DNA from: JBAXAB01 sp037142735
GTDB taxonomy: Bacteria > Patescibacteriota > Minisyncoccia > Phycocordibacterales > CAIZLB01
Length of the DNA: 42,171 bases
NCBI GenBank assembly: GCA_037142735.1
Contig: JBAXAB010000007.1
Coordinates: forward strand, 1-42,171
Direction: 5' to 3'
Part shown: positions 32,229-39,695 of the stretch, piece by piece
How the letters are laid out: each line of letters starts with the position of its first letter
Position numbering within the stretch: position 1 is the stretch's first letter
Notes under the pieces: generated by a model
What the model saw: the letters and a program-made list of their open reading frames with translations, nothing else
Told to the model about the DNA's origin: nothing
Databases searched by the model: none
Program-made: the position numbers and the translations under genes

Positions 32229-33878
32229 TTACGCCAAGACTTTTTGAATTTCATTGACCACATCGTTTACAGATTGAGCGAGGGTGCCTTTGTTTGAGGT
32301 ATCAATCGAAAGGGTAGCGTCTTGTGGAACTTCGTATACATCATCAACTCCTGTTAATCCTTTCATGAGTCCTAAAGACTGTTTTTTGTAATAGCCTTTT
32401 ACATCTCTCTCTGAAAGAACTTTTTGTGGTGCATGAACGTGTATTTCAATATACGTTCCATATTTTTCTACCTGTTCTTTGAACTTTTTTCTTGCTTCGT
32501 GATAAGGGGAAACAAGGCTCGCTAACACGATTCCTCCGTGCTTAATTATTTCTGAAGCAACAAATCCAACTCGAGCTACATTTTTAATTCTATCTTCTTT
32601 CGAGAACCCCAGGCCTTCTGTTAAGTGGGAGCGAATAATGTCTCCATCGAAAAAGCTTATTGACCGTTCAAGGCAGTGTTCAATTTTTGTTTTCACATGT
32701 CGGGCGAGTGTAGACTTTCCTGCACCAGATAGGCCAGTAAACAGAATTGCTATGCCTTTTCTATTATTGGTTTTTTTAATTTCATCAATAACTTCTTTAA
32801 ATGCAAACCATTCGGGCACTTCCTCCTGCTTTCGAATCATTTCTCTGAAACGTGTTCCTGAAATAGATAAGACTGTTTCTTCGGGGAGTACCTCATTGAC
32901 CTCCTTATAGGAATTCGATTCTTGGATATAGACAAGTTCTTCAGAAAAGACAGGGACTATTCCAATCTCACTGGAATATTTTTGAACAAAGTCTTGTGCA
33001 GCGTATGCTCCGTAGAAAGGTTTACCGGAGGAATCATTTCCAGGTCCTGCGTGATCGCGACCGATGATAAAGTGAGTAGCGCCATAATTTTTTCGAATGA
33101 GTGCGTGCCAGAGAGCTTCTCTCGGCCCTGCCATTCTCATTGCAAGAGGAAGAAGAGACAGTGTCACTGTGGTGGGATCTTGTGCCTCGACTAACTTTTT
33201 ATATCCTCGGACTCGAGTAATATAATCAATATCTCCCTCTTTAGTCGGTCCGACCACCGGATGTATGAGGATGTGGGCTCCCACTTTTTTGGCTGATCTT
33301 TGAATCAATTCAAAATGAGCTCGATGAATAGGATTACGAGTTTGGAATGCAATGATAGGGGAATCGATGATGGATTTCTTTTTTAGATGATTGTGTAACT
33401 GGATAGGAGTCTTACGAATCTCAATAAAGTCTAAATGTTCAACATTGTTAATTTTTGTCACTGTACCCCCAACATAATATTTTTTAGTTTGATTGATAAG
33501 GTACGAAATTCCTGGATGTTTTATGTCCAATGTCCCGTAGACCGAAAGAGACTCTTTCTGGATATTTGGTTCATATATTGAAGATACCTCTAGAATTCCT
33601 ATCGGAGTCTTGTACTCATCAACCAGAATCAGTTCTTGGCCGATTTGGTATTTTGTATTGGTATCAAGGGTGATTGGTATGGGCCATAATGATCCATTTG
33701 CTAGACGTACATTATCTAGGATTGAATGATAATCTTCTTTACCTACGAAACCTTTCAAAGGGCTAAATCCTCCAGATAAAATCATTTCTAAGTCATATAA
33801 TTGACGCTCGGACAATGTGTGACTCGGAAGGGTAGCCAACTTTTCATGTAACTTTATTTTTTCTTTTTTCTTGCTCAT
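32229..33878 (-). CDS. sat-cysC: Bifunctional ATP sulfurylase / APS kinase
   Basis: The 549-residue protein joins two enzymes of sulfate activation. Residues 1-370 are ATP sulfurylase (QTRNPIHRAH at 179-188, GRDHAG at 273-278, ISGTRFRE near 339). Residues 374-549 are APS kinase (P-loop GLSGAGKST 382-390, FFDGD 409-413, LTEGLGFSKEDR). Together they make PAPS from sulfate and ATP. I start at the ATG at 33878, about 21 nt after a riboswitch terminator. Earlier in-frame ATGs lie inside the riboswitch. No PAPS reductase, sulfite reductase or sulfotransferase is in the window, so the use of PAPS is unknown. Confidence 0.93.
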   Translation of the reverse strand: MSKKKEKIKLHEKLATLPSHTLSERQLYDLEMILSGGFSPLKGFVGKEDYHSILDNVRLANGSLWPIPITLDTNTKYQIGQELILVDEYKTPIGILEVSSIYEPNIQKESLSVYGTLDIKHPGISYLINQTKKYYVGGTVTKINNVEHLDFIEIRKTPIQLHNHLKKKSIIDSPIIAFQTRNPIHRAHFELIQRSAKKVGAHILIHPVVGPTKEGDIDYITRVRGYKKLVEAQDPTTVTLSLLPLAMRMAGPREALWHALIRKNYGATHFIIGRDHAGPGNDSSGKPFYGAYAAQDFVQKYSSEIGIVPVFSEELVYIQESNSYKEVNEVLPEETVLSISGTRFREMIRKQEEVPEWFAFKEVIDEIKKTNNRKGIAILFTGLSGAGKSTLARHVKTKIEHCLERSISFFDGDIIRSHLTEGLGFSKEDRIKNVARVGFVASEIIKHGGIVLASLVSPYHEARKKFKEQVEKYGTYIEIHVHAPQKVLSERDVKGYYKKQSLGLMKGLTGVDDVYEVPQDATLSIDTSNKGTLAQSVNDVVNEIQKVLA

Positions 33879-33898
33879 ATCTTTTTTTGTTTTAGGAA

Positions 33899-33932
33899 TA
33901 AAAAACAACACCCTACTCGTGAGGATGCTGTT
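33899..33932 (-). terminator. Riboswitch-controlled intrinsic terminator
   Basis: On the minus strand an 11-bp stem (plus coordinates 33904-33914 and 33922-33932, with two G-U pairs) with a 7-nt loop is followed by six U. It lies between the SAM aptamer and the sat-cysC ATG. It is the expression platform of a switch that turns off when SAM is bound. Confidence 0.8.
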
Positions 33933-33940
33933 TTGATTAG

Positions 33941-34032
33941 TCATATCTCCCTTTCGGTCTAGAAGGAGCACCTTACTTAAAAGGTTGCTGGCAGATCGTT
34001 GGGCTAGGTCCCTCCCTGCACTCTGGATATGT
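33941..34032 (-). promoter_or_regulatory. SAM-I (S-box) riboswitch aptamer
   Basis: Read on the minus strand, the leader has P1 CATATC/GATATG (34031-34026 and 33947-33942). The S-box core follows in order: AGAGTGCAGGGAGGGAC, TAGCCC, CGAT, CTGCC, AGCAACC, then GGTGCT and CCTTCTAGA. These match the conserved SAM-I elements (AGGGAC, GCAACC...GGUGCU). A terminator follows, so SAM binding should end transcription before sat-cysC. The match was made by eye against the known consensus. Confidence 0.85.
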
Positions 34033-34049
34033 ATTCTGTTGTTGGTAAA

Positions 34050-34078
34050 AGTATAACGCAGGGCCATCACAAGTGCAA
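34050..34078 (-). promoter_or_regulatory. Promoter of the SAM riboswitch / sat-cysC transcript
   Basis: On the minus strand TTGCAC (34078-34073) and TATACT (34055-34050) are separated by 17 bp. The start falls near 34043, about 12 nt before the aptamer P1 stem. Confidence 0.65.
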
Positions 34079-34132
34079 ACTGCTTCTTTTAATTTGCCAA
34101 AAGGCCTTATATTCTCTACACTTGTTGAACAT

Positions 34133-35479
34133 ATGTATACTCTCGCTGAAATTGTCACGTGGTCACAAGGAAAATATACAGGAGATGATCTGGGCACCTC
34201 TGTTATCGGTGTTTCAATCGATACTCGCACGATTAAAAGAGGAGAGATTTTTTTTGCAGTGAAAGGTGAGCAGAGTGATGGCCATGAATATATACATAAA
34301 GCTTTTGAAAAAGGAGCCATCGCGTGTGTTGTGGAATCTTCTCGAGAAAAAACAACAGAGGGGTCGCTGATTCTGGTGGATGATGTTGTGATGTCGCTAC
34401 AAAATTGTGCTAGAGAGTATCGTAAGCAGTTACAGATACCTGTAATCGGTATTACGGGCAGCAGCGGAAAAACTACAACTAAAAATATGATTGCTGCGGT
34501 GTTGAATACAAAATATAACGTGTGTGCGACAAGAGAAAGTTACAATAATCACCTCGGTGTCCCGCTCTCTGTGTTGTCAGTAAAAAATGAAGATGAAATC
34601 GGTGTTTTTGAAGTCGGTATGAACCATGTGGGTGAAATGGCACCTTTGGCTGAAATTATTAAACCTGATGTTGTTGTGATTACTGGAATTGGTATGGCTC
34701 ATGTTGAGGCTTTTGAAAATACAACATGTATAGGTGGTCCACAGGAAGCGATTGCTCGTGAAAAGTCAGAATTGGTCAAGGCCCTTTCAAAAAATGGACT
34801 GTTAGTTTTACCAGAAAAAGAAAAATTTAAAGACTTGATCGCCAGTTTTTCAGAACACTCACGTGTGGTTACTATTTCTGTTGAAAATCAAAATGCAGCT
34901 CTCATTCAGAAAAAATTAATTGAAAAAGGTTTTGCGTATGCTTTGGCTACACATATGTTACAAAATGCACTTCTTGCCATTGCTGTTGGACACGAATACA
35001 AAATAGACGAACACGAAGCTGCTGCAGCTATCGCTACCGCTGAATATGAAGAGAGGCGTTTTGCTGAGAAAAATATTCTAATTGACGGAGTTTTAATGCA
35101 TGTGGTTGATGATACTTATAATGCCAATCCAGATTCAGTATGTGCTGGGATTGAAATGCTCTCCAAAATGCGTGTAAATAATGCAAAATTAATCGTGACG
35201 CTAGGGGCATTGAAAGAATTGGGTGGAGCCTTAACAGCTGGCTATCAACGTATTTATGAAACTATTGTAAAGGCGGGTATAGATGTATTGATCTTGTGTG
35301 GAATTGAGTGGAATCCAGAACCAGTACAAGAAGTTAAACCGCTACATATTATTCATGTACAAAATCATGCAGAATGTGCCGAGAAAATTAAAGATGTATA
35401 TAAAGAGGGGGACATTGTGCTTGTTAAGGGGAGTAAAAGCTCAAAGATGCAGGAGGTGGTTAAATTGTTAGCAAGCTAG
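34133..35479 (+). CDS. murF: UDP-N-acetylmuramoyl-tripeptide--D-alanyl-D-alanine ligase
   Basis: The 448-residue protein has the MurF N-terminal substrate domain (GVSIDTRTIKRGEIFFAVKGE), the ATP loop GITGSSGKTTTKNM (106-119), the Mur ligase motif FEVGMNHVGEMAPLAEI, and DDTYNANPDSVCAGIEML in the C-terminal domain. It adds D-Ala-D-Ala to the UDP-MurNAc-tripeptide. I use the ATG at 34133. The in-frame ATG at 34073 lies within the promoter of the opposite-strand riboswitch and would add 20 non-conserved residues. Confidence 0.93.
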   Translation: MYTLAEIVTWSQGKYTGDDLGTSVIGVSIDTRTIKRGEIFFAVKGEQSDGHEYIHKAFEKGAIACVVESSREKTTEGSLILVDDVVMSLQNCAREYRKQLQIPVIGITGSSGKTTTKNMIAAVLNTKYNVCATRESYNNHLGVPLSVLSVKNEDEIGVFEVGMNHVGEMAPLAEIIKPDVVVITGIGMAHVEAFENTTCIGGPQEAIAREKSELVKALSKNGLLVLPEKEKFKDLIASFSEHSRVVTISVENQNAALIQKKLIEKGFAYALATHMLQNALLAIAVGHEYKIDEHEAAAAIATAEYEERRFAEKNILIDGVLMHVVDDTYNANPDSVCAGIEMLSKMRVNNAKLIVTLGALKELGGALTAGYQRIYETIVKAGIDVLILCGIEWNPEPVQEVKPLHIIHVQNHAECAEKIKDVYKEGDIVLVKGSKSSKMQEVVKLLAS

Positions 35480-35598
35480 TTCTAGTATTGTATACTTGTA
35501 TTAGGTATAGATATCCCGTAATACGCCAGTAATTAAGGCTCATTTCGAACGGCTTACTGTATACAAGGGGTTAATTATAAAACTTTAATATAATATTT
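35480..35598. other. 119-bp intergenic region with distant inverted repeat
   Basis: TTGTATAC (35488-35495) and GTATACAA (35559-35566) form an 8-bp inverted repeat 63 bp apart. No RNA gene is recognised between them. Confidence 0.25.
35589..35594 (+). promoter_or_regulatory. -10 element next to the LapA-like gene start
   Basis: TATAAT ends 4 nt before the ATG at 35599, closer than at the other genes. Transcription would begin at or inside the start codon unless a neighbouring AT-rich hexamer is used. Confidence 0.4.
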
Positions 35599-35955
35599 AT
35601 GATATTTCTAATTATAGGACTTATTGTTGGTGGGGCGGCGGTAGTATTCATTCTTCAAAATGTGGTGACTATTAGTGTGCATTTATTTTCGTGGGAACTT
35701 CAAGGATCGCTTGCTCTTATATTGATCGTAGCGATCTTAACAGGAGCGATTTTGTCAGCCTTGTCATTCTTGCCTGATGTGTTCAGGAATTATTTTGAAA
35801 TATCCAGTTTGAAGAAGCGTATTCAAAAATTAGAAGCTGATGCTGATCAGTATAAGAAAAATATTGAAGAGCTAAGTAAAAAAACTGGAATGATTTCAGA
35901 ACAAAAAATAACCGAGTCACCAACGATAGCAGAGACCATTAACAGTTTGCTTTAG
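35599..35955 (+). CDS. LapA-domain (DUF1049-like) membrane protein
   Basis: The 118-residue protein has two hydrophobic helices (about 1-20 and 37-58) joined by a short segment with VVTISVHLFSWELQGSLALI, the LapA/DUF1049 pattern. A cytoplasmic coiled coil follows (ISSLKKRIQKLEADADQYKK). Related LapA/YciS proteins work in lipopolysaccharide assembly. In a cell without LPS the role must be different, perhaps in envelope organisation. It is followed by a terminator shared with the convergent minus-strand gene. Confidence 0.75.
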   Translation: MIFLIIGLIVGGAAVVFILQNVVTISVHLFSWELQGSLALILIVAILTGAILSALSFLPDVFRNYFEISSLKKRIQKLEADADQYKKNIEELSKKTGMISEQKITESPTIAETINSLL

Positions 35956-35961
35956 TTTTCC

Positions 35962-36033
35962 AGAAAAAGAAAAAGCCCAGCACCAAGGATGAGGGGGGGG
36001 CTCGAAGGGTGAGCTTTTTCCTTGGGGTTGGGC
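35962..36033 (-). terminator. Nested-hairpin terminator of GC-rich unit 1
   Basis: On the minus strand an outer stem (plus 35975-35979 with 36029-36033, then 35983-35989 with 36019-36025) encloses an inner hairpin (GCTC 36000-36003, GAGC 36011-36014). It ends in TTTTTCTTTTTCT. It lies 12 nt after the stop of the XRE gene and also ends transcription of the convergent LapA gene. The loop contains a run of nine G on the plus strand. Confidence 0.75.
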
Positions 36034-36044
36034 CTGTTGGGCGG

Positions 36045-36491
36045 TTACTTTCTGGTGTCGAACATTGTAGCCAATTCGTCCCGAACCACCTCATCGAACC
36101 GGCCATCATCTAGGACGCTACCTGTCATTTTCCGCTGCTTGAAGCTGATCGAAGCGGCGATTTTGACCAGACCCGCGATGGTCAGCCCTTTCCGCAACTT
36201 CCGATTTTTTTCAAAAAAGGCCAAGATTCGCTCCACGGGGAAGTGGGCGGCCTGGAGCAGTTCTTTGGCGTTCAAGGGGAATGATAGCTTTTCGCGAGTG
36301 ATGTCTGTTGGGTTAATGTCCAGAGCTCCGGCTAGCCTTCTTCGCTGTTCGTCACTCATGGACTGGGTGCCCTTTTCGATAAAGTTCACCGTGCTTCGAC
36401 CAATCCCAGATTTGGTGGCGAGCTCGCCTTGGGTCCACTTTTTGGCATTCCTAAGGTCTGCCAGGTTTGTGTAATGTGTCGGGGTCTTCAT
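36045..36491 (-). CDS. XRE-family HTH regulator (GC-rich unit 1)
   Basis: The 148-residue protein begins with a Cro/CI-type HTH (LADLRNAKKWTQGELATKSG, STVNFIEKGTQSMSDEQRRR, about residues 9-62). A basic helical C-terminal half follows that I do not recognise (PVERILAFFEKNRKLRKG...). Base composition is clearly higher in GC than in the flanking genes. The opposite strand also has a long open frame, but only this one yields a known fold. It has its own TTGACA promoter, a 108-nt leader with a 13-bp hairpin and a nested terminator. It probably regulates DNA nearby. The target is unknown. Confidence 0.8.
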   Translation of the reverse strand: MKTPTHYTNLADLRNAKKWTQGELATKSGIGRSTVNFIEKGTQSMSDEQRRRLAGALDINPTDITREKLSFPLNAKELLQAAHFPVERILAFFEKNRKLRKGLTIAGLVKIAASISFKQRKMTGSVLDDGRFDEVVRDELATMFDTRK

Positions 36492-36517
36492 TTTCTACAG
36501 GGTGGTGTGTACCGCAA

Positions 36518-36581
36518 CTCTTGGTTACAGTATAATACGTGCGTGACTTAACGCGCCAGGTCTTAACTCTGTAACCAAGAG
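36518..36581 (-). promoter_or_regulatory. 13-bp inverted repeat in the leader of GC-rich unit 1
   Basis: CTCTTGGTTACAG (36518-36530) and CTGTAACCAAGAG (36569-36581) are exact inverted copies 38 bp apart. They lie downstream of the minus-strand start site, so they form a long leader stem in the mRNA. As DNA the arms are 51 bp centre to centre, about five helical turns, which would also suit paired binding by the XRE protein. Confidence 0.65.
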
Positions 36582-36605
36582 ATTTTAAAGGCCAAAACTG
36601 TCACA

Positions 36606-36633
36606 ACTATACAAGTAGTATTGCTTATGTCAA
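36606..36633 (-). promoter_or_regulatory. TTGACA promoter of GC-rich unit 1
   Basis: On the minus strand TTGACA (36633-36628) and TATAGT (36611-36606) are 16 bp apart. The -35 touches the T-run of the terminator of unit 2, so the two units are packed end to end. Confidence 0.65.
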
Positions 36634-36671
36634 CAAAAGGAAAGGGCGCGACGGTGGTGTTCCGCGCGCCC
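36633..36671 (-). terminator. Terminator of GC-rich unit 2
   Basis: The stem GGGCGCG/CGCGCCC (plus 36644-36650 and 36665-36671) has a 14-nt loop that can form an inner CGG/CCG pair. It is followed on the minus strand by TTTCCTTTTG. It starts 3 nt after the stop of the gene at 36674. Confidence 0.75.
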
Positions 36672-36673
36672 GA

Positions 36674-37156
36674 TCAGTCTTCGCCGAGAAGGCCCTCAAT
36701 CATGAGTTGCTCTTCGTCCCGTGCATTCTCTGCTTCAAAATCACGGAACGCCTCGAGTCGCCGCCGTTCGTTTTTGACGGCAGCTAGGTGATCCAAGAGT
36801 GCTCGGCAGATGAGGTCGCCTAGGTTCTTGTCCAACTTCTCGGCGTAGCCTTTTCCTCGGTGGGCATCTTTAGCTTGTTTGCTTGGCATGATGCGTTGCA
36901 GAAACGGAACGCTGTTGACCTTGCCCATAACCTGGACAAGTGCATCAGCGAAATATTTCTGAACAGCGCGTGCCATTTCAGCCATTGTGCCATCGAGTTC
37001 GGTGCTCATCCACGTCAGGACTTCGTCGATTATTTCACCCCGTCCCACAGGTCGGAGGTCGGCTATTGAATTGAACTCGGTAGTGCAGCGGCAGCAGTGC
37101 TCACAGAAGACTTGTTCGGCTAATTCTGCAATGTACTTTGTATCGCTTGCTCTCAT
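36674..37156 (-). CDS. Unknown 160-aa protein (GC-rich unit 2)
   Basis: I do not recognise this protein. It has a cysteine cluster near the start (C18, H20, C21, C22, C24 in FCEHCCRCTTEF), then helical, charged segments (GYAEKLDKNLGDLI, ERRRLEAFRDFEAENARDEE) and no membrane segment. The Cys/His cluster could bind metal. The start is well supported by AAGGAGGTCAAA just before the ATG, the clearest Shine-Dalgarno in the window. GC content is visibly above that of native neighbours. It has its own promoter and terminator. Confidence 0.65.
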   Translation of the reverse strand: MRASDTKYIAELAEQVFCEHCCRCTTEFNSIADLRPVGRGEIIDEVLTWMSTELDGTMAEMARAVQKYFADALVQVMGKVNSVPFLQRIMPSKQAKDAHRGKGYAEKLDKNLGDLICRALLDHLAAVKNERRRLEAFRDFEAENARDEEQLMIEGLLGED

Positions 37157-37202
37157 TTTGACCTCCTTTCTATGTGAGGTTCCCGTTACTTATTCAGAAA
37201 CA

Positions 37203-37220
37203 TGTGGCTACGAGCCGACA
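37203..37220 (-). promoter_or_regulatory. Leader hairpin of GC-rich unit 2
   Basis: On the minus strand TGT-C-GGCT, loop CGT, AGCC-ACA forms a 7-bp stem with one bulge. It lies in a leader of about 115 nt between promoter and ATG. No riboswitch class is recognised. Confidence 0.35.
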
Positions 37221-37274
37221 CGATAGGGGTCCGATAAAGACGCCTTAACGGTTCAAAGCGTACAGCTTCGATTG

Positions 37275-37307
37275 CCGTACAATACGGAAGATATTTACTT
37301 GTGTCAA
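37275..37307 (-). promoter_or_regulatory. TTGACA promoter of GC-rich unit 2 with palindrome over the -10
   Basis: On the minus strand TTGACA (37307-37302) and TATTGT (37284-37279) are 17 bp apart. The -10 sits inside the palindrome CCGTA-CAA-TACGG (37275-37287), a likely operator. The gap 37157-37385 otherwise holds only the leader and AT-rich DNA upstream of the next plus-strand gene. Confidence 0.7.
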
Positions 37308-37385
37308 TTATGCCATTTCGACATTTTCCCTATGCAAATTGATTTCTAAAAGTTAGAATGTGACAAAATATATCAGATCAGAGTA

Positions 37386-38177
37386 ATGAATAAATCCTCA
37401 AAAAAAAATAAAGATAGTATAAAATTAAAAAGCAAGAAGGCTCTAGGTCTAATATCGGCAGTACTTGTCTTGTTTGGTGTGATAGATGTATCTATCTATC
37501 AGAATAACAAGAATACTCATGACGAATTAATATCAAAGGCCCCAGACATTAAACCGGGTAAAAAAATATACCTCACGTTTGATATGGATATGAGCGATAC
37601 AATGTCTAGACGTCTTGAAAAACAAAAAGATTTCAAATGGTACGACCCAGAACTTATTTCATATTTAGATAAAAATAATATTCAAGCAACATTTTTCATT
37701 TCAGGTCTTTTTGCAGACACATATCCAGAGGTCATAAGGAGTTTGGCTTTAAATCCTAATTTTTCATTTCAAAATCATGCGTATGATGAGTCTGCCTTTG
37801 TTTCAAACTGTTACTGGTTAAAAACTTTAAAGACGGACAAGGATAAAATCGAACAAATCATGAAGACGCAAATATCAATTCAAAAAACAGCTGGACAGAC
37901 TCCAGACTATTTTAGATATCCGGGGATTTGCCATGATCAAAAAAATGATGAATTGGTCCAAAAATTGGGCTTCAAAATTAGTAATGGTAATGTGATTCCA
38001 AGTGATCCTTTTAACCACAATAAAGAAAAAATGGTTAAGACTGTTATGAAGGAAGCCAAGGATGGATCGGTGGTAGTCATGCATGTCGGGGGACCGAATG
38101 CCCCAAAAAGTTTAGAAGTTTTAAAACAGATCGTTCCGGAATTAGCGTCTAAGGATTTTATTTTTGCAAAACTGTAG
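37386..38177 (+). CDS. Membrane-anchored NodB-like polysaccharide deacetylase, divergent site
   Basis: After a basic N-terminus and one membrane helix (about 18-38), the 263-residue protein has a NodB-like domain: TFDMDMSD (D66 and D68), FQNHAYDES (H131), YFRYPGICHD (R177) and VVMHVGG (H233). In active enzymes the metal site is D-H-H, with the second His four residues after the first. Here that position is Asp/Glu, so metal binding is altered. C142 and C182 could form a disulfide outside the cell. It probably acts on peptidoglycan or a surface glycan, or is a binding-only form. Confidence 0.8.
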   Translation: MNKSSKKNKDSIKLKSKKALGLISAVLVLFGVIDVSIYQNNKNTHDELISKAPDIKPGKKIYLTFDMDMSDTMSRRLEKQKDFKWYDPELISYLDKNNIQATFFISGLFADTYPEVIRSLALNPNFSFQNHAYDESAFVSNCYWLKTLKTDKDKIEQIMKTQISIQKTAGQTPDYFRYPGICHDQKNDELVQKLGFKISNGNVIPSDPFNHNKEKMVKTVMKEAKDGSVVVMHVGGPNAPKSLEVLKQIVPELASKDFIFAKL

Positions 38178-38195
38178 ATCACTATTGCATAGATT

Positions 38196-38204
38196 TGGTA
38201 TACT
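38196..38204 (+). promoter_or_regulatory. Extended -10 element, predicted leaderless start
   Basis: TGGTATACT (-10 TATACT at 38199-38204) ends 7 nt before the ATG at 38212. This also decides the start over an in-frame ATG at 38164 inside the deacetylase gene. Confidence 0.6.
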
Positions 38205-38211
38205 AGTACAT

Positions 38212-38736
38212 ATGGAAATTAAACCAAAAACTCAAATTCCAGTTGTAGACCCACGCCTTGCCGCAGATTTTCCCAAATATTTATGTACCAGCATAGCCGA
38301 CCAAATCAAACAGGCGGATGTAAAAGCTTTTGGAACCCTGAGTATAATTGGTATTACCACGGCTGGTATATTTTCAAGATTGTCAGCACTTAAGTCTGCA
38401 GCAGGGGGAGTTAATGAAAAATGGTTAGTATTTTTTGCTGTATCAGCCTTTCTTGTTGTTTTGGCGTTGAAGGCCTCTATTACTGTAGTGTATCCAAGAC
38501 TGACAAAATCAAATAAACAGGACAAGACATATTTTATGGATATTGCCCATCACACAAAAGAAGAGTTCTTGATGTGGGGGAAAAACATTACTACAGAAAA
38601 TGTTATCGAGGAGTCTTATAAGAACGCATACAATTTGGCTCAAATTGCAAAGAAAAAATATCTTGCTTTAAGGAAATCGATGTTATTTACTTTGATTGCG
38701 TTGATCTGGGCTTTGGCCGTCCTCCTTTTCTCGTAA
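38212..38736 (+). CDS. PycTM-like (DUF5706) membrane protein
   Basis: The 174 residues resemble the Pycsar transmembrane effector family. A helix with IADQIKQADVKAFG leads into a first TM pair (about 40-57 and 70-88). A cytoplasmic part follows with YFMDIAHHTKEEFL (about 107-120) and NAYNLAQIAKKKYLALRKS (138-156), then a last TM helix (157-174). Known PycTM proteins respond to cyclic CMP or UMP by disrupting the membrane. No pyrimidine cyclase gene is in the window, so either it is encoded elsewhere or the protein has another role. Confidence 0.65.
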   Translation: MEIKPKTQIPVVDPRLAADFPKYLCTSIADQIKQADVKAFGTLSIIGITTAGIFSRLSALKSAAGGVNEKWLVFFAVSAFLVVLALKASITVVYPRLTKSNKQDKTYFMDIAHHTKEEFLMWGKNITTENVIEESYKNAYNLAQIAKKKYLALRKSMLFTLIALIWALAVLLFS

Positions 38737-38897
38737 GCTCAGCACTTTTCCTTTATTAGTATATGGGTATTTAGTTTTTATCAAAAATTAACAATGAAGG
38801 AAGTGGGGAAGTGCTAAAAGCGAAAGTGATGGGATCTTGGAGAGATTTCGTAAAAATGAAGGAATTTCTTGGTTATGGTAGTATATTTAACACTCAT
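38737..38897. other. 161-bp intergenic region with imperfect inverted repeat
   Basis: AGCACTTTTCC (38741-38751) can pair with GGGGAAGTGCT (38805-38815), 11 bp with two G-T pairs and a 53-nt AT-rich loop. TATATT at 38882-38887 is a possible -10 for the next gene. A GTG-started extension of that gene through this region is possible but looks non-conserved. Confidence 0.3.
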
Positions 38898-39611
38898 ATG
38901 AATATCATGAAAAAAATAAAAGAAAACAGACTAATCACTGTAGGCACAATTGTAGTCATTGTGTTTTTGGTAGCAGGTTCGATTGTGTACAAAAATGTAC
39001 ATAAAAAAGTTGATGTTGTTACAGCACCAAGAACTATTGAAAATAAAATTGCACCATTAGATTTATCAACGCAGGTAATAGTCAGTTCAGCTGCAAGACC
39101 TGGTACCCTTTATTATACTTTGGGGAATCTATCTTATGGTTTGAAGGAACCAAAGACAAAGTTCACTAACGGCTTTTTTGTTGGACAATTTGCAAATTGT
39201 GGTAGTACAGCATGTATTCCTGGACAGACCTATTATTCACACATGAAAGTAGAAGATCGTATTGCAACAGGAGATTTGAATGGAGATGGTGCGGATGATG
39301 CTGTGGTTGTCGTCGGTAGTATGACTAATACATCACCAAATGTTGAAAAGACAGATGTGTATACAACAGAAGTAGTCGCGGCTCTTATTAAAGAAGGGGA
39401 TACATATAAAAACGTTGCCACGATTAATTTATTGGGTCGCCTTCAAGCGAAGACAGCATCGATTAAGAGTATTTCTATTAAGAATGGAGTTATTTATGTA
39501 TCAATAGACAAGGATGAAGGATCAACAGACCCTGATTTTCCTCCCTCAGTTCAGAATGTGCGATTAAGGTTCGATAGTACTTCTTCGAATGGTTTTAGTT
39601 TGACGATTTAG
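38898..39611 (+). CDS. Membrane-anchored extracytoplasmic protein with FG-GAP-like calcium motif
   Basis: I read 237 residues from the ATG at 38898. Another ATG is at 38907. After MKKIKENR a single membrane helix (TVGTIVVIVFLVAGSIVY) anchors an outside domain. That domain carries ATGDLNGDGADDAVVVV, a DxNxDGxxD calcium-binding loop like those in FG-GAP repeats. A Cys pair (FANCGSTACIPG) may form a disulfide. The rest is beta-rich and not recognised. A surface-binding role is likely. Confidence 0.6.
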   Translation: MNIMKKIKENRLITVGTIVVIVFLVAGSIVYKNVHKKVDVVTAPRTIENKIAPLDLSTQVIVSSAARPGTLYYTLGNLSYGLKEPKTKFTNGFFVGQFANCGSTACIPGQTYYSHMKVEDRIATGDLNGDGADDAVVVVGSMTNTSPNVEKTDVYTTEVVAALIKEGDTYKNVATINLLGRLQAKTASIKSISIKNGVIYVSIDKDEGSTDPDFPPSVQNVRLRFDSTSSNGFSLTI

Positions 39612-39628
39612 GTTTTTTGAAAATCAAT

Positions 39629-39692
39629 CAAAAGAAAAGCCCCGCCGCACCGCGAAGTCCCATTACGGAGCTTTTCTTTGGTGTGGCTGGGC
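39629..39692 (-). terminator. Nested-hairpin terminator of GC-rich unit 3
   Basis: On the minus strand GCCC-A-GCC-A-CACC pairs with GGTG-C-GGC-G-GGGC (plus 39680-39692 with 39639-39651) around a smaller inner stem (AAG..TCC with GG..ACTT), then TTTTCTTTTG. It starts 3 nt after the stop of the HD-domain gene and also closes the convergent FG-GAP gene. Confidence 0.75.
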
Positions 39693-39695
39693 AGC

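Noticed and set aside
33879..34070. N-terminal extension of the sulfurylase to the ATG at 34070
   Set aside because: The extra 64 residues are encoded by the SAM aptamer and terminator and do not resemble ATP sulfurylase.
35488..35566. Distant TTGTATAC/GTATACAA repeat as an operator or RNA
   Set aside because: The arms are short and self-palindromic in AT-rich DNA, so chance is likely. Kept only as a description of the gap.
36022..36474. 150-codon open frame on the plus strand opposite the XRE gene
   Set aside because: The minus-strand frame encodes a clear HTH and has a promoter and terminator. The plus frame has Ser/Arg-rich sequence with no known fold and is a side effect of higher GC.
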